Source: Larkinella bovis
GTDB lineage: Bacteria > Bacteroidota > Bacteroidia > Cytophagales > Spirosomataceae
Length of the DNA: 64,000 nucleotides
Reading direction: 5' to 3'
Assembly (NCBI RefSeq): GCF_042655385.1
Contig: NZ_JBHSMA010000010.1
Span: forward strand, 62,001-126,000
Below the pieces are notes generated by a model. It searched no databases, had not been told where the DNA came from, and saw only the letters and a list, made by a program, of their open reading frames with translations. Position 1 is the first letter of the stretch. The number at the start of each line of letters is the position of its first letter. Below are positions 1-8,295 of the stretch, piece by piece. A program made the position numbers and the translations under genes.

Positions 1-87
1 CCGTTTTCCCAAATGTTTCCAACATTGAGAGCGTGTTTTGTGGTTGCCCAACTGCGAAAGACCAAAAATCCGGTTGGGAAACAGGGA

Positions 88-1521
88 ATGAAGCAAGCAC
101 GTGATCAGGAAATCAGACAACAAACCGTGGGCGGTCGGCGACGCAGCCGGACCGTTTGGTTACTCCTGCTGGGAGCCGGTCTGTTGGCAAAACCGGCTGC
201 CGGTCAGTCTATTAACCTTAATCAGGCCATCGAACAGGGTACGCAGGCGTATCCATTTCTGAAATCCAAACAGGCCGAGATTCAGAGTGCCGAAAAACGG
301 CTCCAATCCGGCCGAACGGAGTTTTTGCCCAGCATCATTGTTCAGGATCAGTACACCTATGGAACCAGTAATGGCCTGAACGGTTCATTTTTTCCCAACG
401 AAGGTGCGGCTATGGGTACTTCCGGCGGGATTCGGCCCGAAAACATCTACCGGGGCACCACCGGCAGTTTCGCCAGCGCCATTATCGACTGGCGAATCGT
501 CAATTTCGGACGGGTAAAGGCCAGCGTAAAAGCGGCCGAAGCCGACCTGAACCGGTCGCAAACGGATTATGAAAACGAGATTTTCCAGCACCAGATTCGG
601 ATTATTGACGCCTATCTGACGCTGCTGGTCAACCAGAAACTGGTGGACGTGCAGCGGGCCAACCTGCAACGGGCGCAGACGTTCAAAAAGGTGATTGATG
701 CCGGCGTTAGTTCCGGCATGCGGGCGGGTGTTGATAGTTCGCTGGCCACCGCCGAAGCCGTTCGCGCCCGGTTACAATTACTGGAAAGTGAGCAGCGCGA
801 ACAGGTCCAGCGTCTGCGGTTGTCGGAGCTCATGGGCCAGGTGCAGCCCGGTATGCGGATTGATAGCATGCGGTTTTATACCACGCTGCCCCAAACTACC
901 TTCCAGTCGGATTCGATTTCACCCAAAAACCCGGTTTTAAGGCTGTTTCAATCGCAGATTAATCTGTCGTCCGCGCGGAGTACCGCTTTGCAACGGTCCA
1001 TGCTGCCGTCCGTTTCGCTGGTCGGCGGAGGCTGGGCGCGGGGTTCCGGATTTACCAATGCCGACGATACCTTCAGCATGAATTTTAATCAGGGGCTGGG
1101 CTACCAGTCCTATAATTACCTGTTCGGCGTTGTTGCCCGCTGGAACCTGACCAATACGCTGCGGCTCAAACACGATTACCGCGCCGAGCAGTTTCAGGTC
1201 GAACGGTTCCGGCAACTCTACAACGACCAGCAATTGCGCATCACCCGGCAAAACCGGGAAGCGGAAACCCAGCTTTTGCTGGGGCTGGAACAGGCCCGGC
1301 AGGCACCCGTCCAACTTCGGGCGGCCCGGCAGGCTTACAACCAGGCGCAGGCCCGCTACCAGAACGGGCTGGCCGATCTGCCCACGCTGCTCCAAAGTTT
1401 CGTCACGCTCAACCGGGCCGAAATCGACGGTTACGTCGCCACCAGCAACGTCTGGCGGTTTCTGCTCCTGAAAGCCGCAGCCGAGGGCGACCTGTCGATA
1501 TTCATGAATCAGATTAAATAA
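88..1521 (+). CDS. TolC-family outer membrane efflux protein
   Basis: This is the outer-membrane channel of a tripartite efflux pump, expected to form a trimeric tunnel joined to the RND pump encoded next. An in-frame ATG exists at 13, but the ATG at 88 puts a normal signal peptide at the N-terminus: Arg-rich n-region, WLLLLGAGLL core, cleavage near AAG-Q. The mature protein starts with INLNQAIEQG, typical of TolC repeats, followed by long Gln/Ala/Arg-rich helices and a second repeat from about residue 300. The length from 88 is 477 residues, normal for the family. The end motif, with regularly spaced Ala, Tyr and Leu (QARYQNGLADLPTLLQ), is characteristic of Bacteroidota TolC proteins. It lies about 100 bp upstream of the RND gene on the same strand. 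The substrate cannot be told from sequence. The start site is the main uncertainty. Confidence 0.9.
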   Translation: MKQARDQEIRQQTVGGRRRSRTVWLLLLGAGLLAKPAAGQSINLNQAIEQGTQAYPFLKSKQAEIQSAEKRLQSGRTEFLPSIIVQDQYTYGTSNGLNGSFFPNEGAAMGTSGGIRPENIYRGTTGSFASAIIDWRIVNFGRVKASVKAAEADLNRSQTDYENEIFQHQIRIIDAYLTLLVNQKLVDVQRANLQRAQTFKKVIDAGVSSGMRAGVDSSLATAEAVRARLQLLESEQREQVQRLRLSELMGQVQPGMRIDSMRFYTTLPQTTFQSDSISPKNPVLRLFQSQINLSSARSTALQRSMLPSVSLVGGGWARGSGFTNADDTFSMNFNQGLGYQSYNYLFGVVARWNLTNTLRLKHDYRAEQFQVERFRQLYNDQQLRITRQNREAETQLLLGLEQARQAPVQLRAARQAYNQAQARYQNGLADLPTLLQSFVTLNRAEIDGYVATSNVWRFLLLKAAAEGDLSIFMNQIK

Positions 1522-1525
1522 AGTA

Positions 1526-1618
1526 TACGGTTTTGGGTTTGCCGTTTTCGGTAGCTGACGCACACATTTAGAACGCTTCAGCCAACCGACAACCGGGAAC
1601 CGAAAACCGAAAACCGTA
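1526..1618. repeat. nested intergenic palindrome (element E1)
   Basis: Three perfect nested arms fill most of the gap between the tolC-like and RND genes: TACGGTTTT at 1526-1534 with AAAACCGTA at 1610-1618; GTTTTCGGT at 1544-1552 with ACCGAAAAC at 1599-1607; GCTGA at 1554-1558 with TCAGC at 1578-1582. The RNA would fold into one long interrupted hairpin. It resembles the elements at 11761 and 24088. It may adjust mRNA stability or read-through between the channel gene and the pump genes. Confidence 0.6.
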
Positions 1619-1623
1619 AAAGT

Positions 1624-4600
1624 ATGTATCAAATCATTCGTTCTGCCTTGCGAAAACCCATCTCGGTGGTGGTGTTGGTGCTTGGTCTCCTGTTTTTTTC
1701 GGTGATGTCGCTGTTTACGATTCCGGTGGATATTTTCCCGAATCTGGATTTGCCGACGATCTATGTAGTGCAGCCCTATGGGGGGATGGCTCCCGACCAG
1801 ATGGATGGTTTTATTGCGACCCGTTATCAGGACCACTTTCTGTATGTTTCCGGGATCCGCGACATCGACGTAAAAACCATTCAGGGGTTGTCGCTCATTA
1901 AACTCTCTTTTTATCCCGGTACGGACATGGCGCAGGCGGCTGCTGAGGTCGCCAACAACGTTTCCAGGGCCAAGGCCTACATGCCCGAAGGAACCGTGCC
2001 ACCCCAGGTGGTGCGGTTCGATGCCAGTTCGGTGCCGGTGGGGCAGCTGGTGTTTGAAAGCCCAAGCCGGTCGTTGAACGAAATTCAGGATTTTGCCTCC
2101 TCGCGGGTGCGGCCGATGTTCTCCCGGATTCCGGGCGTTTCCAGTCCTCCGCCGTTCGGGGGTAACCAGCGGACCGTCATTATCAAAGTCGATCCGCAAC
2201 GGGTGCGGAGTTATCAATTGACGCCGGAAGAAGTCATCAAGTCGATTGTAACCAACAACCAGCCTTCGCCCGCCGGTAACATCCGGATTGGCGATAAAGC
2301 CCTGATGACGCCGGTGAACTCGCTGGTGAAACGGCCGGAGGATTTCCTGAACATTCCCATTCGCGTAGGAGCCGGACCGACGGTTTTTGTGCGGGATATT
2401 GGCACGGTGGAAGACGGTGCCGATGTGACGGTGAGTTACGCGCTGGTCAACGGGCGCCGGGCGGTGTATATTCCGGTGGTGAAAAAGTCGGATGCTTCGA
2501 CGCTTGATGTGGTGAACAACATCCGCAAAGCTCTGCCCGAACTGCGGGCCGCCGTACCGGAAGATGTGAAGATTTCGTATGAGTTTGACCAGTCGGTTTA
2601 CGTAACCAACGCCTTGAAAAGTCTGGTAACGGAAGGGATTCTGGGGGCGGTTTTGACCGGTTTGATGGTACTGCTTTTTCTCCGAGACTGGCGCAGTGTG
2701 ATCATTGTGGTGGTAACCATCCCGATCTCGATTCTGTCGGCGGTGATTATGCTCAACCTCTGCGGGCAAACGATCAACATCATGACGCTGTCGGGGCTCG
2801 CCCTGGCCATCGGGATTCTGGTTGACCAGGCCACGGTGACGATTGAAAACATTCACCAGCACCTGGAAATGGGGAAACCCAAAGCCGTTGCCATCTGGGA
2901 AGCCTGTAAGGAAATCGTTTTTCCGGAATTCCTGATTCTGCTGGCAATTCTGGCGGTATTTGCCCCCGCGTTCGTCATGAGTGGCGTACCGCGATCCATG
3001 TTTTTGCCCTTGTCGCTCTCGGTGGGTTTTGCCATGATTGCCTCGTTCCTGCTTTCGCAAACATTCGTGCCGGTATTGGCCAACTGGTTGCTGAAAAGCC
3101 ATCCCGAACACGAAGCGCCGACGCTGGCCCTCGATGCCGACGAGCGGCATGCTATGCTGGACGAAGCGGCCCATCCGGCCAAGAATCCAACCGGTTTTGA
3201 CAAGTTCAAGCAGGGGTATTCAAACTGGCTCGAAAAAATCCTGAACCGTCGCGGGCTGGTGGTTGGCGGCTACTTAGTGGGTAGTCTGGCGGTTATCGTC
3301 GTCTGTTTCATGGTGATCGGAACGGACATTCTGCCGCACGGAAACAGCCATCAGTTCCAGATGCGGCTGCGGATTCCGGACGGAACCCGGGTAGAACGCA
3401 CCGAGATGGCGACGTTGAAGGTGCTTGATATTCTGAAAGAAACCGTTGGGGCCGAAAACGTGGATATTTCGTCGGCCTACGTCGGTACGGTTCCGTCCAG
3501 CTACGGGACATCCAACATTTTTGTGTTCAACAGCGGCCCGCACGAAGCCGTCTTGCAGGTGTCGCTCAGCGAAGAGCATCCGGTGAAGATGGACGATCTG
3601 AAGGAAAAACTGCGGGAACGTATCGCCAAAGACCTGCCCACGGCCCGGATCTCGTTCGAGCCGATTGAGCTGACCGAAAAAATCATGAGCCAGGGCGCTT
3701 CGACCCCGATTGAGGTAACGGTGGCCGCCAAAGACCTGAACGAAGCCGGACGGTTTGCCAACAAGATTCGGGCCGAAATGGCAAAAATCGATTTCCTGCG
3801 CGATGTGCAGATTCCCCAGCCGCTGAATTATCCGATTCTGAAAGTCACGCTGGACCGCGAACGTGCCGGGCAACTGGGCGTTACGTCCACGCAGGTGGCC
3901 CGGTCGATGGTAGCGGCTACCTCATCCAGCCGGTTTACGGATAAAAACCTCTGGCTCGACGAGTCGAAAGGGCTGGCCTATCAGGTACAGGTACAGATTC
4001 CGGAGTACAAAATGAGCAGCCCCAGCGATATCGGCAACATTCCGTTGCGGAGTGGTCAGATGCGCCCGCTGCTGTCGGATGTGGCGACTTTTACGGAGGG
4101 GACGGCCCCCGGCCAGTACAACCGCGCGGGTCCAAACCGCCTGGTAACCATCACCGCCAATTTGCATAACAAAGACCTGGGTTCGGCGCAGAAAGCCGTG
4201 GAACAGGCCATCAAAAATGCGGGCGAACCGCCCCGGGGCGTTATCGTCGAGATGGGTGGACAAACCAACCTGCTGACCGATACGCTGAGCAGTTTGCAAA
4301 CCGGTCTGCTTGTTGCCATTGTGATTATCTTCCTGCTGCTGGCGGCTAACTATCAGTCGTTCAGGCTGTCGCTGGTTATTCTGGCGGCTATTCCGGCGGT
4401 GGTGGCCGGGGCGTTGCTGATGCTGCTGGCCTGCGGAGCTACCCTGAACCTGCAATCGTACATGGGCCTGATCATGTCGGTCGGGGTGTCGGTGGCCAAC
4501 GCCATTCTGATGGTAACGAACGCCGAGAATCTACGGCTGGAAACCCGTGATACGCGAAAAGCCGTGGTGCTGGCGGCCAACAGCCGGATCCGTCCGATTC

Positions 4601-4851
4601 TGATGACCAGTATCGCCATGATTGCGGGTATGGTGCCGATGGCGTCGGGTATGGGCGAAGGTGGTGATCAGATTGCCCCGCTCGGTCAGGCGGTTATTGG
4701 TGGTTTGATTGCCTCCACGGCGGCCGCACTGCTCATTCTACCCTGCGTCTTTACGCAATTCCAGACCAAAGCCACCTTACAATCGGTATCCCTTGATCCG
4801 GAAGATCCGGAAAGCAAATTTTATAATCAACCTTTGAGTACTGTCGCATGA
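1624..4851 (+). CDS. RND efflux transporter permease (AcrB/CzcA-like)
   Basis: This is the inner-membrane, proton-driven pump of the tripartite system. Its 1075 residues match the family norm of 1000-1100. A first membrane helix near residues 10-30 is followed by a large periplasmic loop, a helix block around 335-495, a second periplasmic loop (about 570-860) and a C-terminal helix block (about 875-1045). In helix 4 the motif reads GILVDQATVTIENI, with Asp at about 401. AcrB-type drug pumps have two adjacent aspartates here; this protein has Asp-Gln, so it carries one acidic relay residue in this helix, as CusA-type metal pumps do. The stop overlaps the start of the fusion-protein gene (ATGA), which indicates translational coupling. 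The substrate (drug, bile-like compound or metal) is unresolved. Confidence 0.95.
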   Translation: MYQIIRSALRKPISVVVLVLGLLFFSVMSLFTIPVDIFPNLDLPTIYVVQPYGGMAPDQMDGFIATRYQDHFLYVSGIRDIDVKTIQGLSLIKLSFYPGTDMAQAAAEVANNVSRAKAYMPEGTVPPQVVRFDASSVPVGQLVFESPSRSLNEIQDFASSRVRPMFSRIPGVSSPPPFGGNQRTVIIKVDPQRVRSYQLTPEEVIKSIVTNNQPSPAGNIRIGDKALMTPVNSLVKRPEDFLNIPIRVGAGPTVFVRDIGTVEDGADVTVSYALVNGRRAVYIPVVKKSDASTLDVVNNIRKALPELRAAVPEDVKISYEFDQSVYVTNALKSLVTEGILGAVLTGLMVLLFLRDWRSVIIVVVTIPISILSAVIMLNLCGQTINIMTLSGLALAIGILVDQATVTIENIHQHLEMGKPKAVAIWEACKEIVFPEFLILLAILAVFAPAFVMSGVPRSMFLPLSLSVGFAMIASFLLSQTFVPVLANWLLKSHPEHEAPTLALDADERHAMLDEAAHPAKNPTGFDKFKQGYSNWLEKILNRRGLVVGGYLVGSLAVIVVCFMVIGTDILPHGNSHQFQMRLRIPDGTRVERTEMATLKVLDILKETVGAENVDISSAYVGTVPSSYGTSNIFVFNSGPHEAVLQVSLSEEHPVKMDDLKEKLRERIAKDLPTARISFEPIELTEKIMSQGASTPIEVTVAAKDLNEAGRFANKIRAEMAKIDFLRDVQIPQPLNYPILKVTLDRERAGQLGVTSTQVARSMVAATSSSRFTDKNLWLDESKGLAYQVQVQIPEYKMSSPSDIGNIPLRSGQMRPLLSDVATFTEGTAPGQYNRAGPNRLVTITANLHNKDLGSAQKAVEQAIKNAGEPPRGVIVEMGGQTNLLTDTLSSLQTGLLVAIVIIFLLLAANYQSFRLSLVILAAIPAVVAGALLMLLACGATLNLQSYMGLIMSVGVSVANAILMVTNAENLRLETRDTRKAVVLAANSRIRPILMTSIAMIAGMVPMASGMGEGGDQIAPLGQAVIGGLIASTAAALLILPCVFTQFQTKATLQSVSLDPEDPESKFYNQPLSTVA

Positions 4852-5984
4852 AACCGCTTTTAAACCTCGTTTGGCCTGTTGTTGCCGTAGCCGGTCTGGC
4901 GGCCTGCTCCTCCGCTTCCAGTGAAGAAAAGAAAACCGTTAAAGAGCCTGAAATCCAGCAGGTCGCTACCACGGAAGTACAAACCATGCGTCCAAGCAGA
5001 CAGATTGTTCTGCCGGGCGAATTGAAACCCTGGAACCACGTGAGCCTGTACGCCAAAGTGAAAGGTTTCATCCGCGATGTGCGCGTTGACCGCGGTTCGG
5101 TGGTCCGGAAAGGGCAGGTGCTGGCGATCCTCGATGCGCCGGAAGTGTTGTCGGAGCTCAGTCAGGCCGAAGCCCAGTTGCAGGCCCAGGAGGCAGCTAT
5201 TAACGAGCAAAAAGCCCGTTTTCGGGCCAGTCGGCTGACGTACAACCGCCTGCTGAAAACCAGTAAAGTAGAAGGGGCGGTTTCCCAGCACGAACTCGAT
5301 CAGGCCGAAGCCCGGATGCTGGCCGACAGTGCCATCGTTGCCACGGCTACGGGCAATATCCAGGCCAGCCGGTCCAATTACCAGACCAAAAAGGAACTGC
5401 GTCAATACCTGACGATCACGGCTCCGTTCGACGGGATCATTACGGAACGGAACGTGAGCGCCGGGGCACTGGTGGGTGCGGGCGATGCCAAACCGCTCTT
5501 CGTACTCGAAGACAGCCGGACGCTCCGCCTGACGGTGGCCGTTCCGGAAACGTATGCCAATCAGTTGCCTGAGAAAAGCGCGGTTTCGTTCACCGTGACT
5601 GCCATGCCGGAGCAGGAATTTCAGGCCAAACTGGCCCGGAGTGCCCAGAGTCTGGTAGAAGCCAACCGGTCGATGATGGCCGAATTCGACGTAGACAATA
5701 AGACGCATCTGCTCAAATCCGGGATGTATGCCGAGGTGCGGCTACCGGTGGAGCGGACGGCTCCCACGCTGTTTGTCCCGAAAACCGCCGTGGTTAGTTC
5801 CAGCGAAAAAACGTTCGTCATCCGCGTCAACGACAACAAAGCCGAGTGGGTGTCGGTCGAAAAAGGCAATACCCTCGACAGCCTGGTTGAAGTATTCGGC
5901 GGTTTGCGCGCCGGTGAACCCATTGTCCGGATTGCTTCCGAAGAAATTCGGGACGGTCAGGCCGTGAGTGCCAGCAAAAAATAA
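4848..5984 (+). CDS. RND efflux membrane fusion (periplasmic adaptor) lipoprotein
   Basis: This is the adaptor linking the RND pump to the TolC channel. The 378-residue protein starts with a lipoprotein signal (lipobox LAAC, Cys at about 20). The order is then usual for HlyD/AcrA proteins: a biotinyl-lipoyl half-motif (VKGFIRDVRVDRGSVVRKGQ), a coiled-coil hairpin rich in Glu, Gln and Ala (about residues 100-175), the second lipoyl half (ITAPFDGIITERNVSAGALV), a beta-barrel and a membrane-proximal domain. Its ATG overlaps the pump stop codon by 4 bases. The gene order channel-pump-adaptor is complete. No regulator is adjacent. It ends 9 bp from the convergent VOC gene. Confidence 0.93.
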   Translation: MKPLLNLVWPVVAVAGLAACSSASSEEKKTVKEPEIQQVATTEVQTMRPSRQIVLPGELKPWNHVSLYAKVKGFIRDVRVDRGSVVRKGQVLAILDAPEVLSELSQAEAQLQAQEAAINEQKARFRASRLTYNRLLKTSKVEGAVSQHELDQAEARMLADSAIVATATGNIQASRSNYQTKKELRQYLTITAPFDGIITERNVSAGALVGAGDAKPLFVLEDSRTLRLTVAVPETYANQLPEKSAVSFTVTAMPEQEFQAKLARSAQSLVEANRSMMAEFDVDNKTHLLKSGMYAEVRLPVERTAPTLFVPKTAVVSSSEKTFVIRVNDNKAEWVSVEKGNTLDSLVEVFGGLRAGEPIVRIASEEIRDGQAVSASKK

Positions 5985-5993
5985 AACGCTGAT

Positions 5994-6395
5994 TTATTCT
6001 TCATAAAATTCCAACGGAAGCCCATCCGGATCGCTGAAAAACGTAAACCGTCGCCCGGTTTGCGCATCGATTCGGATGGGTTCTACGTCTACGCCAGCCG
6101 CTTCCAGTGCGGTTTTTGCGGTTTCGACATCCCCGACCGCAAACGCCAGATGCCGCAGACCGAGGGCTTCGGGCCGGGATGGGCGGGCGGGCGGATTGGG
6201 AAACGAAAACAGTTCGATGACGTACTGCCCGTTCAGCGCCAGGTCCAGCTTGTACGAATCGCGCTCGGCGCGGTACACTTCCTGAATGATTTGCAGGCCC
6301 AGAATTTCGGTATAAAACTGCTTGGATCGTTCGTAATCGGAACAGATAATGGCAATATGATGGATTGCGTTGAGTTGTAGCATAGCCAATGACAT
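5994..6395 (-). CDS. VOC-family (glyoxalase-like) metalloprotein
   Basis: A small cytoplasmic protein of the vicinal-oxygen-chelate superfamily, 133 residues, with two beta-alpha-beta-beta-beta modules. The four expected metal ligands are visible: His at 12 or 13 (HHIAI), Glu61 (VIELF), His82 (LRHLAF) and Glu129 (LEFYE). This is the His-Glu-His-Glu pattern of glyoxalase I. It resembles YaeR/GloA2-type proteins more than canonical GloA, because it is short and the substrate loop differs. A start at the second Met (6383, MLQL) is equally possible. It is convergent with the efflux operon. The reaction is not known; methylglyoxal or a related thiol adduct is a family-based guess. Confidence 0.85.
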   Translation of the reverse strand: MSLAMLQLNAIHHIAIICSDYERSKQFYTEILGLQIIQEVYRAERDSYKLDLALNGQYVIELFSFPNPPARPSRPEALGLRHLAFAVGDVETAKTALEAAGVDVEPIRIDAQTGRRFTFFSDPDGLPLEFYEE

Positions 6396-6659
6396 CGTTT
6401 TCGAACGGCCCCGTAAAGCATCAGGGCTTCTTCAAACGATTGGAAATAGTCCGGCAATATGGGCCAAACTTTCTGTTTTCACAAAACCGTACCGGGGATC
6501 TTTGGCCGGAAAACCGCTCCGAACCGTGAACTCCGTATGATTTTGCGTCAAAATGAGATATTGGAGCAATTGGACTCAGTACTTTCAGGACGTAAGTGCC
6601 TTTTCAGGAAGCGGGCCAATTTTAATTCACAAGTTGCAGCCGAATCCGGACCAGTAAAA

Positions 6660-8072
6660 ATGGGTTTAATGAAACGATCAGGACAGTTTAGCATAAAAAT
6701 AACGGTTTTTGGAGTGCTATATCTGATACTCAACGCGCTGGCTCCGTTTAGTTGGGGGCAAAGCCGGCAGTCTGGATCGGGCAAAACGAAGCGGCCCAAC
6801 ATTGTTTTTATTATTACCGACAGTCACCGTGCCGACGCGCTGGGCGTGAGCGGTCATCCGTTTGTACAGACGCCCCACCTCGATCAACTGGCGAAGACGG
6901 GCATCCGGTTCACCAATGCCTACGTGACCACCGCCATCTGCGCCGTCAGCCGCGCCAGCATCCTGAGCGGGCAGCATCAGGCCCGGCACAAAATCAACGA
7001 TTTTACGACCAGCTTTTCGGAAGCGACCTGGCAGCAGACCTACCCGGTGATGCTCCGGAAAGCCGGTTATAAAACCGCCCAGATCGGTTTTCTGGGTGTA
7101 GGCAAAAATCCACCCGCCGATCAGTTTGACCACTGGGACGCCAATATTCCCTGGATGACGCCGGACGGTTTGCACCAGACGGACAACATCACCCGCAAAG
7201 CCGTTGAATTTCTCGAAAAACAGCGGTCCGACGAGCCGTTCTACCTGGCGCTGTCCTTTCATGCCGCCCACGAAATTGATGGCGTTAACGGCAAACCGGC
7301 CACGTATCTGGTTCAGGAGCGGTACAAAAACCTGTACCGGGAACGCACGATGCCGGTGCCCGTCACGGCCTCGGAGGACCACTGGAACAGCTTTCCGGAT
7401 TTCTTCCGGACCGATCAGAACATTGGGCGGCAGCGGTGGTACGGGTTGTTTTCGACGCCCGAGCTGTTTCAGGAAAATGTGAAAAACTACTACCGGTTGA
7501 TCACCGGCCTGGACGAAGCCGTCGGGCGGGTGGTGGCCAGGCTGAAAGAACTCAAGCTGGATGAAAATACCGTAGTAGTCTACACCAGTGATCACGGTTT
7601 TTCGCTCGGTGAACACGGTCTGATGGGCAAATGGTACGGTTTTGAACCCTCAACCCACGTGCCCCTGATCATCAACGACCTGCGCCCGTCCGCGAAAAAA
7701 CGACCCTTGCGGGCCGATCAGCTGGTGTTGAATATCGATCTGGCCCCCACGCTGCTGGGCATCGCAGGCATTCCGGCGCCCCGGGAGATGCAGGGCAAGG
7801 ATTTGCGGCAACTGGTAGCGGGGTCGCTGCCGGAGCGCCCCCACTTTTTTTACGAACACACGGTTTTCAAGAGTCCGGCCCTGCCCAAAGTCGAAGGCAT
7901 CATTTCCAAAGACTACAAATATTTCCGGTATACCGAACACGATTTTGAATCGCTCTACGATTGCCGGAACGATCCGCACGAAACCCGGGATGTGGCCCGC
8001 GACCCGGCGTATCAGAAACAGCTGGAAAAAGTCCGCTCGCTCTACGTTCGGGAAAAAGTTTCGGTTGAATAA
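6660..8072 (+). CDS. exported sulfatase (formylglycine-dependent, arylsulfatase family)
   Basis: This enzyme would hydrolyse sulfate esters, probably on glycans, in the periplasm or at the surface. From the ATG at 6660 (470 residues) there is a signal peptide (MGLMKRSG then a hydrophobic stretch to about residue 33). The reading frame stays open upstream to 6459, but that extension looks non-coding. The N-terminal NIVFIITDSHRADALG motif supplies metal ligands. The active-site Cys is residue 94 in ICAVSRAS, the residue converted to formylglycine; the usual C-x-P/A-x-R has Val in the third position here. The second metal cluster is seen in VVYTSDHGFSLGEHGLMGKW. The C-terminal subdomain ends normally. 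No maturation enzyme (anSME or FGE) is nearby. It may act with the following fusion gene. Confidence 0.92.
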   Translation: MGLMKRSGQFSIKITVFGVLYLILNALAPFSWGQSRQSGSGKTKRPNIVFIITDSHRADALGVSGHPFVQTPHLDQLAKTGIRFTNAYVTTAICAVSRASILSGQHQARHKINDFTTSFSEATWQQTYPVMLRKAGYKTAQIGFLGVGKNPPADQFDHWDANIPWMTPDGLHQTDNITRKAVEFLEKQRSDEPFYLALSFHAAHEIDGVNGKPATYLVQERYKNLYRERTMPVPVTASEDHWNSFPDFFRTDQNIGRQRWYGLFSTPELFQENVKNYYRLITGLDEAVGRVVARLKELKLDENTVVVYTSDHGFSLGEHGLMGKWYGFEPSTHVPLIINDLRPSAKKRPLRADQLVLNIDLAPTLLGIAGIPAPREMQGKDLRQLVAGSLPERPHFFYEHTVFKSPALPKVEGIISKDYKYFRYTEHDFESLYDCRNDPHETRDVARDPAYQKQLEKVRSLYVREKVSVE

Positions 8073-8231
8073 GCCGGTTTAGCCAGCCTTATCGCCTAGG
8101 GCTTGGTTGCACCGGTAAAACTACCGCGAAAGATATCGCGCCGACCGTGATTCGAAGACTCACCAAAACCGAATCCATGCTTGTTGGGCGTAATTTGCGA
8201 GGTGTTTTCACTTTTGTCGAAAAAATGTCAT

Positions 8232-8239
8232 TATTTTTA
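8232..8239 (+). promoter_or_regulatory. candidate Bacteroidota promoter (-7 element)
   Basis: TATTTTTA matches the Bacteroidota consensus TAnnTTTG in 7 of 8 positions. A TTTG at 8213-8216 lies 15 bp upstream, slightly closer than the usual spacing. It stands about 57 bp before the start of the ThuA/sugar-dehydrogenase fusion gene. This is a sequence match only. Confidence 0.3.
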
Positions 8240-8295
8240 TAGGTGTATACTCCCTCCAGAGTAAATAGTGCTAACCAATCTCTTCCCCTTGCGTT

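Noticed and set aside
937..3174. 745-codon open frame on the minus strand
   Set aside because: It lies antisense to the TolC and RND genes. Composition (very rich in His, Arg, Gln) is that of a complement of a GC-rich coding strand, and it has no domain.
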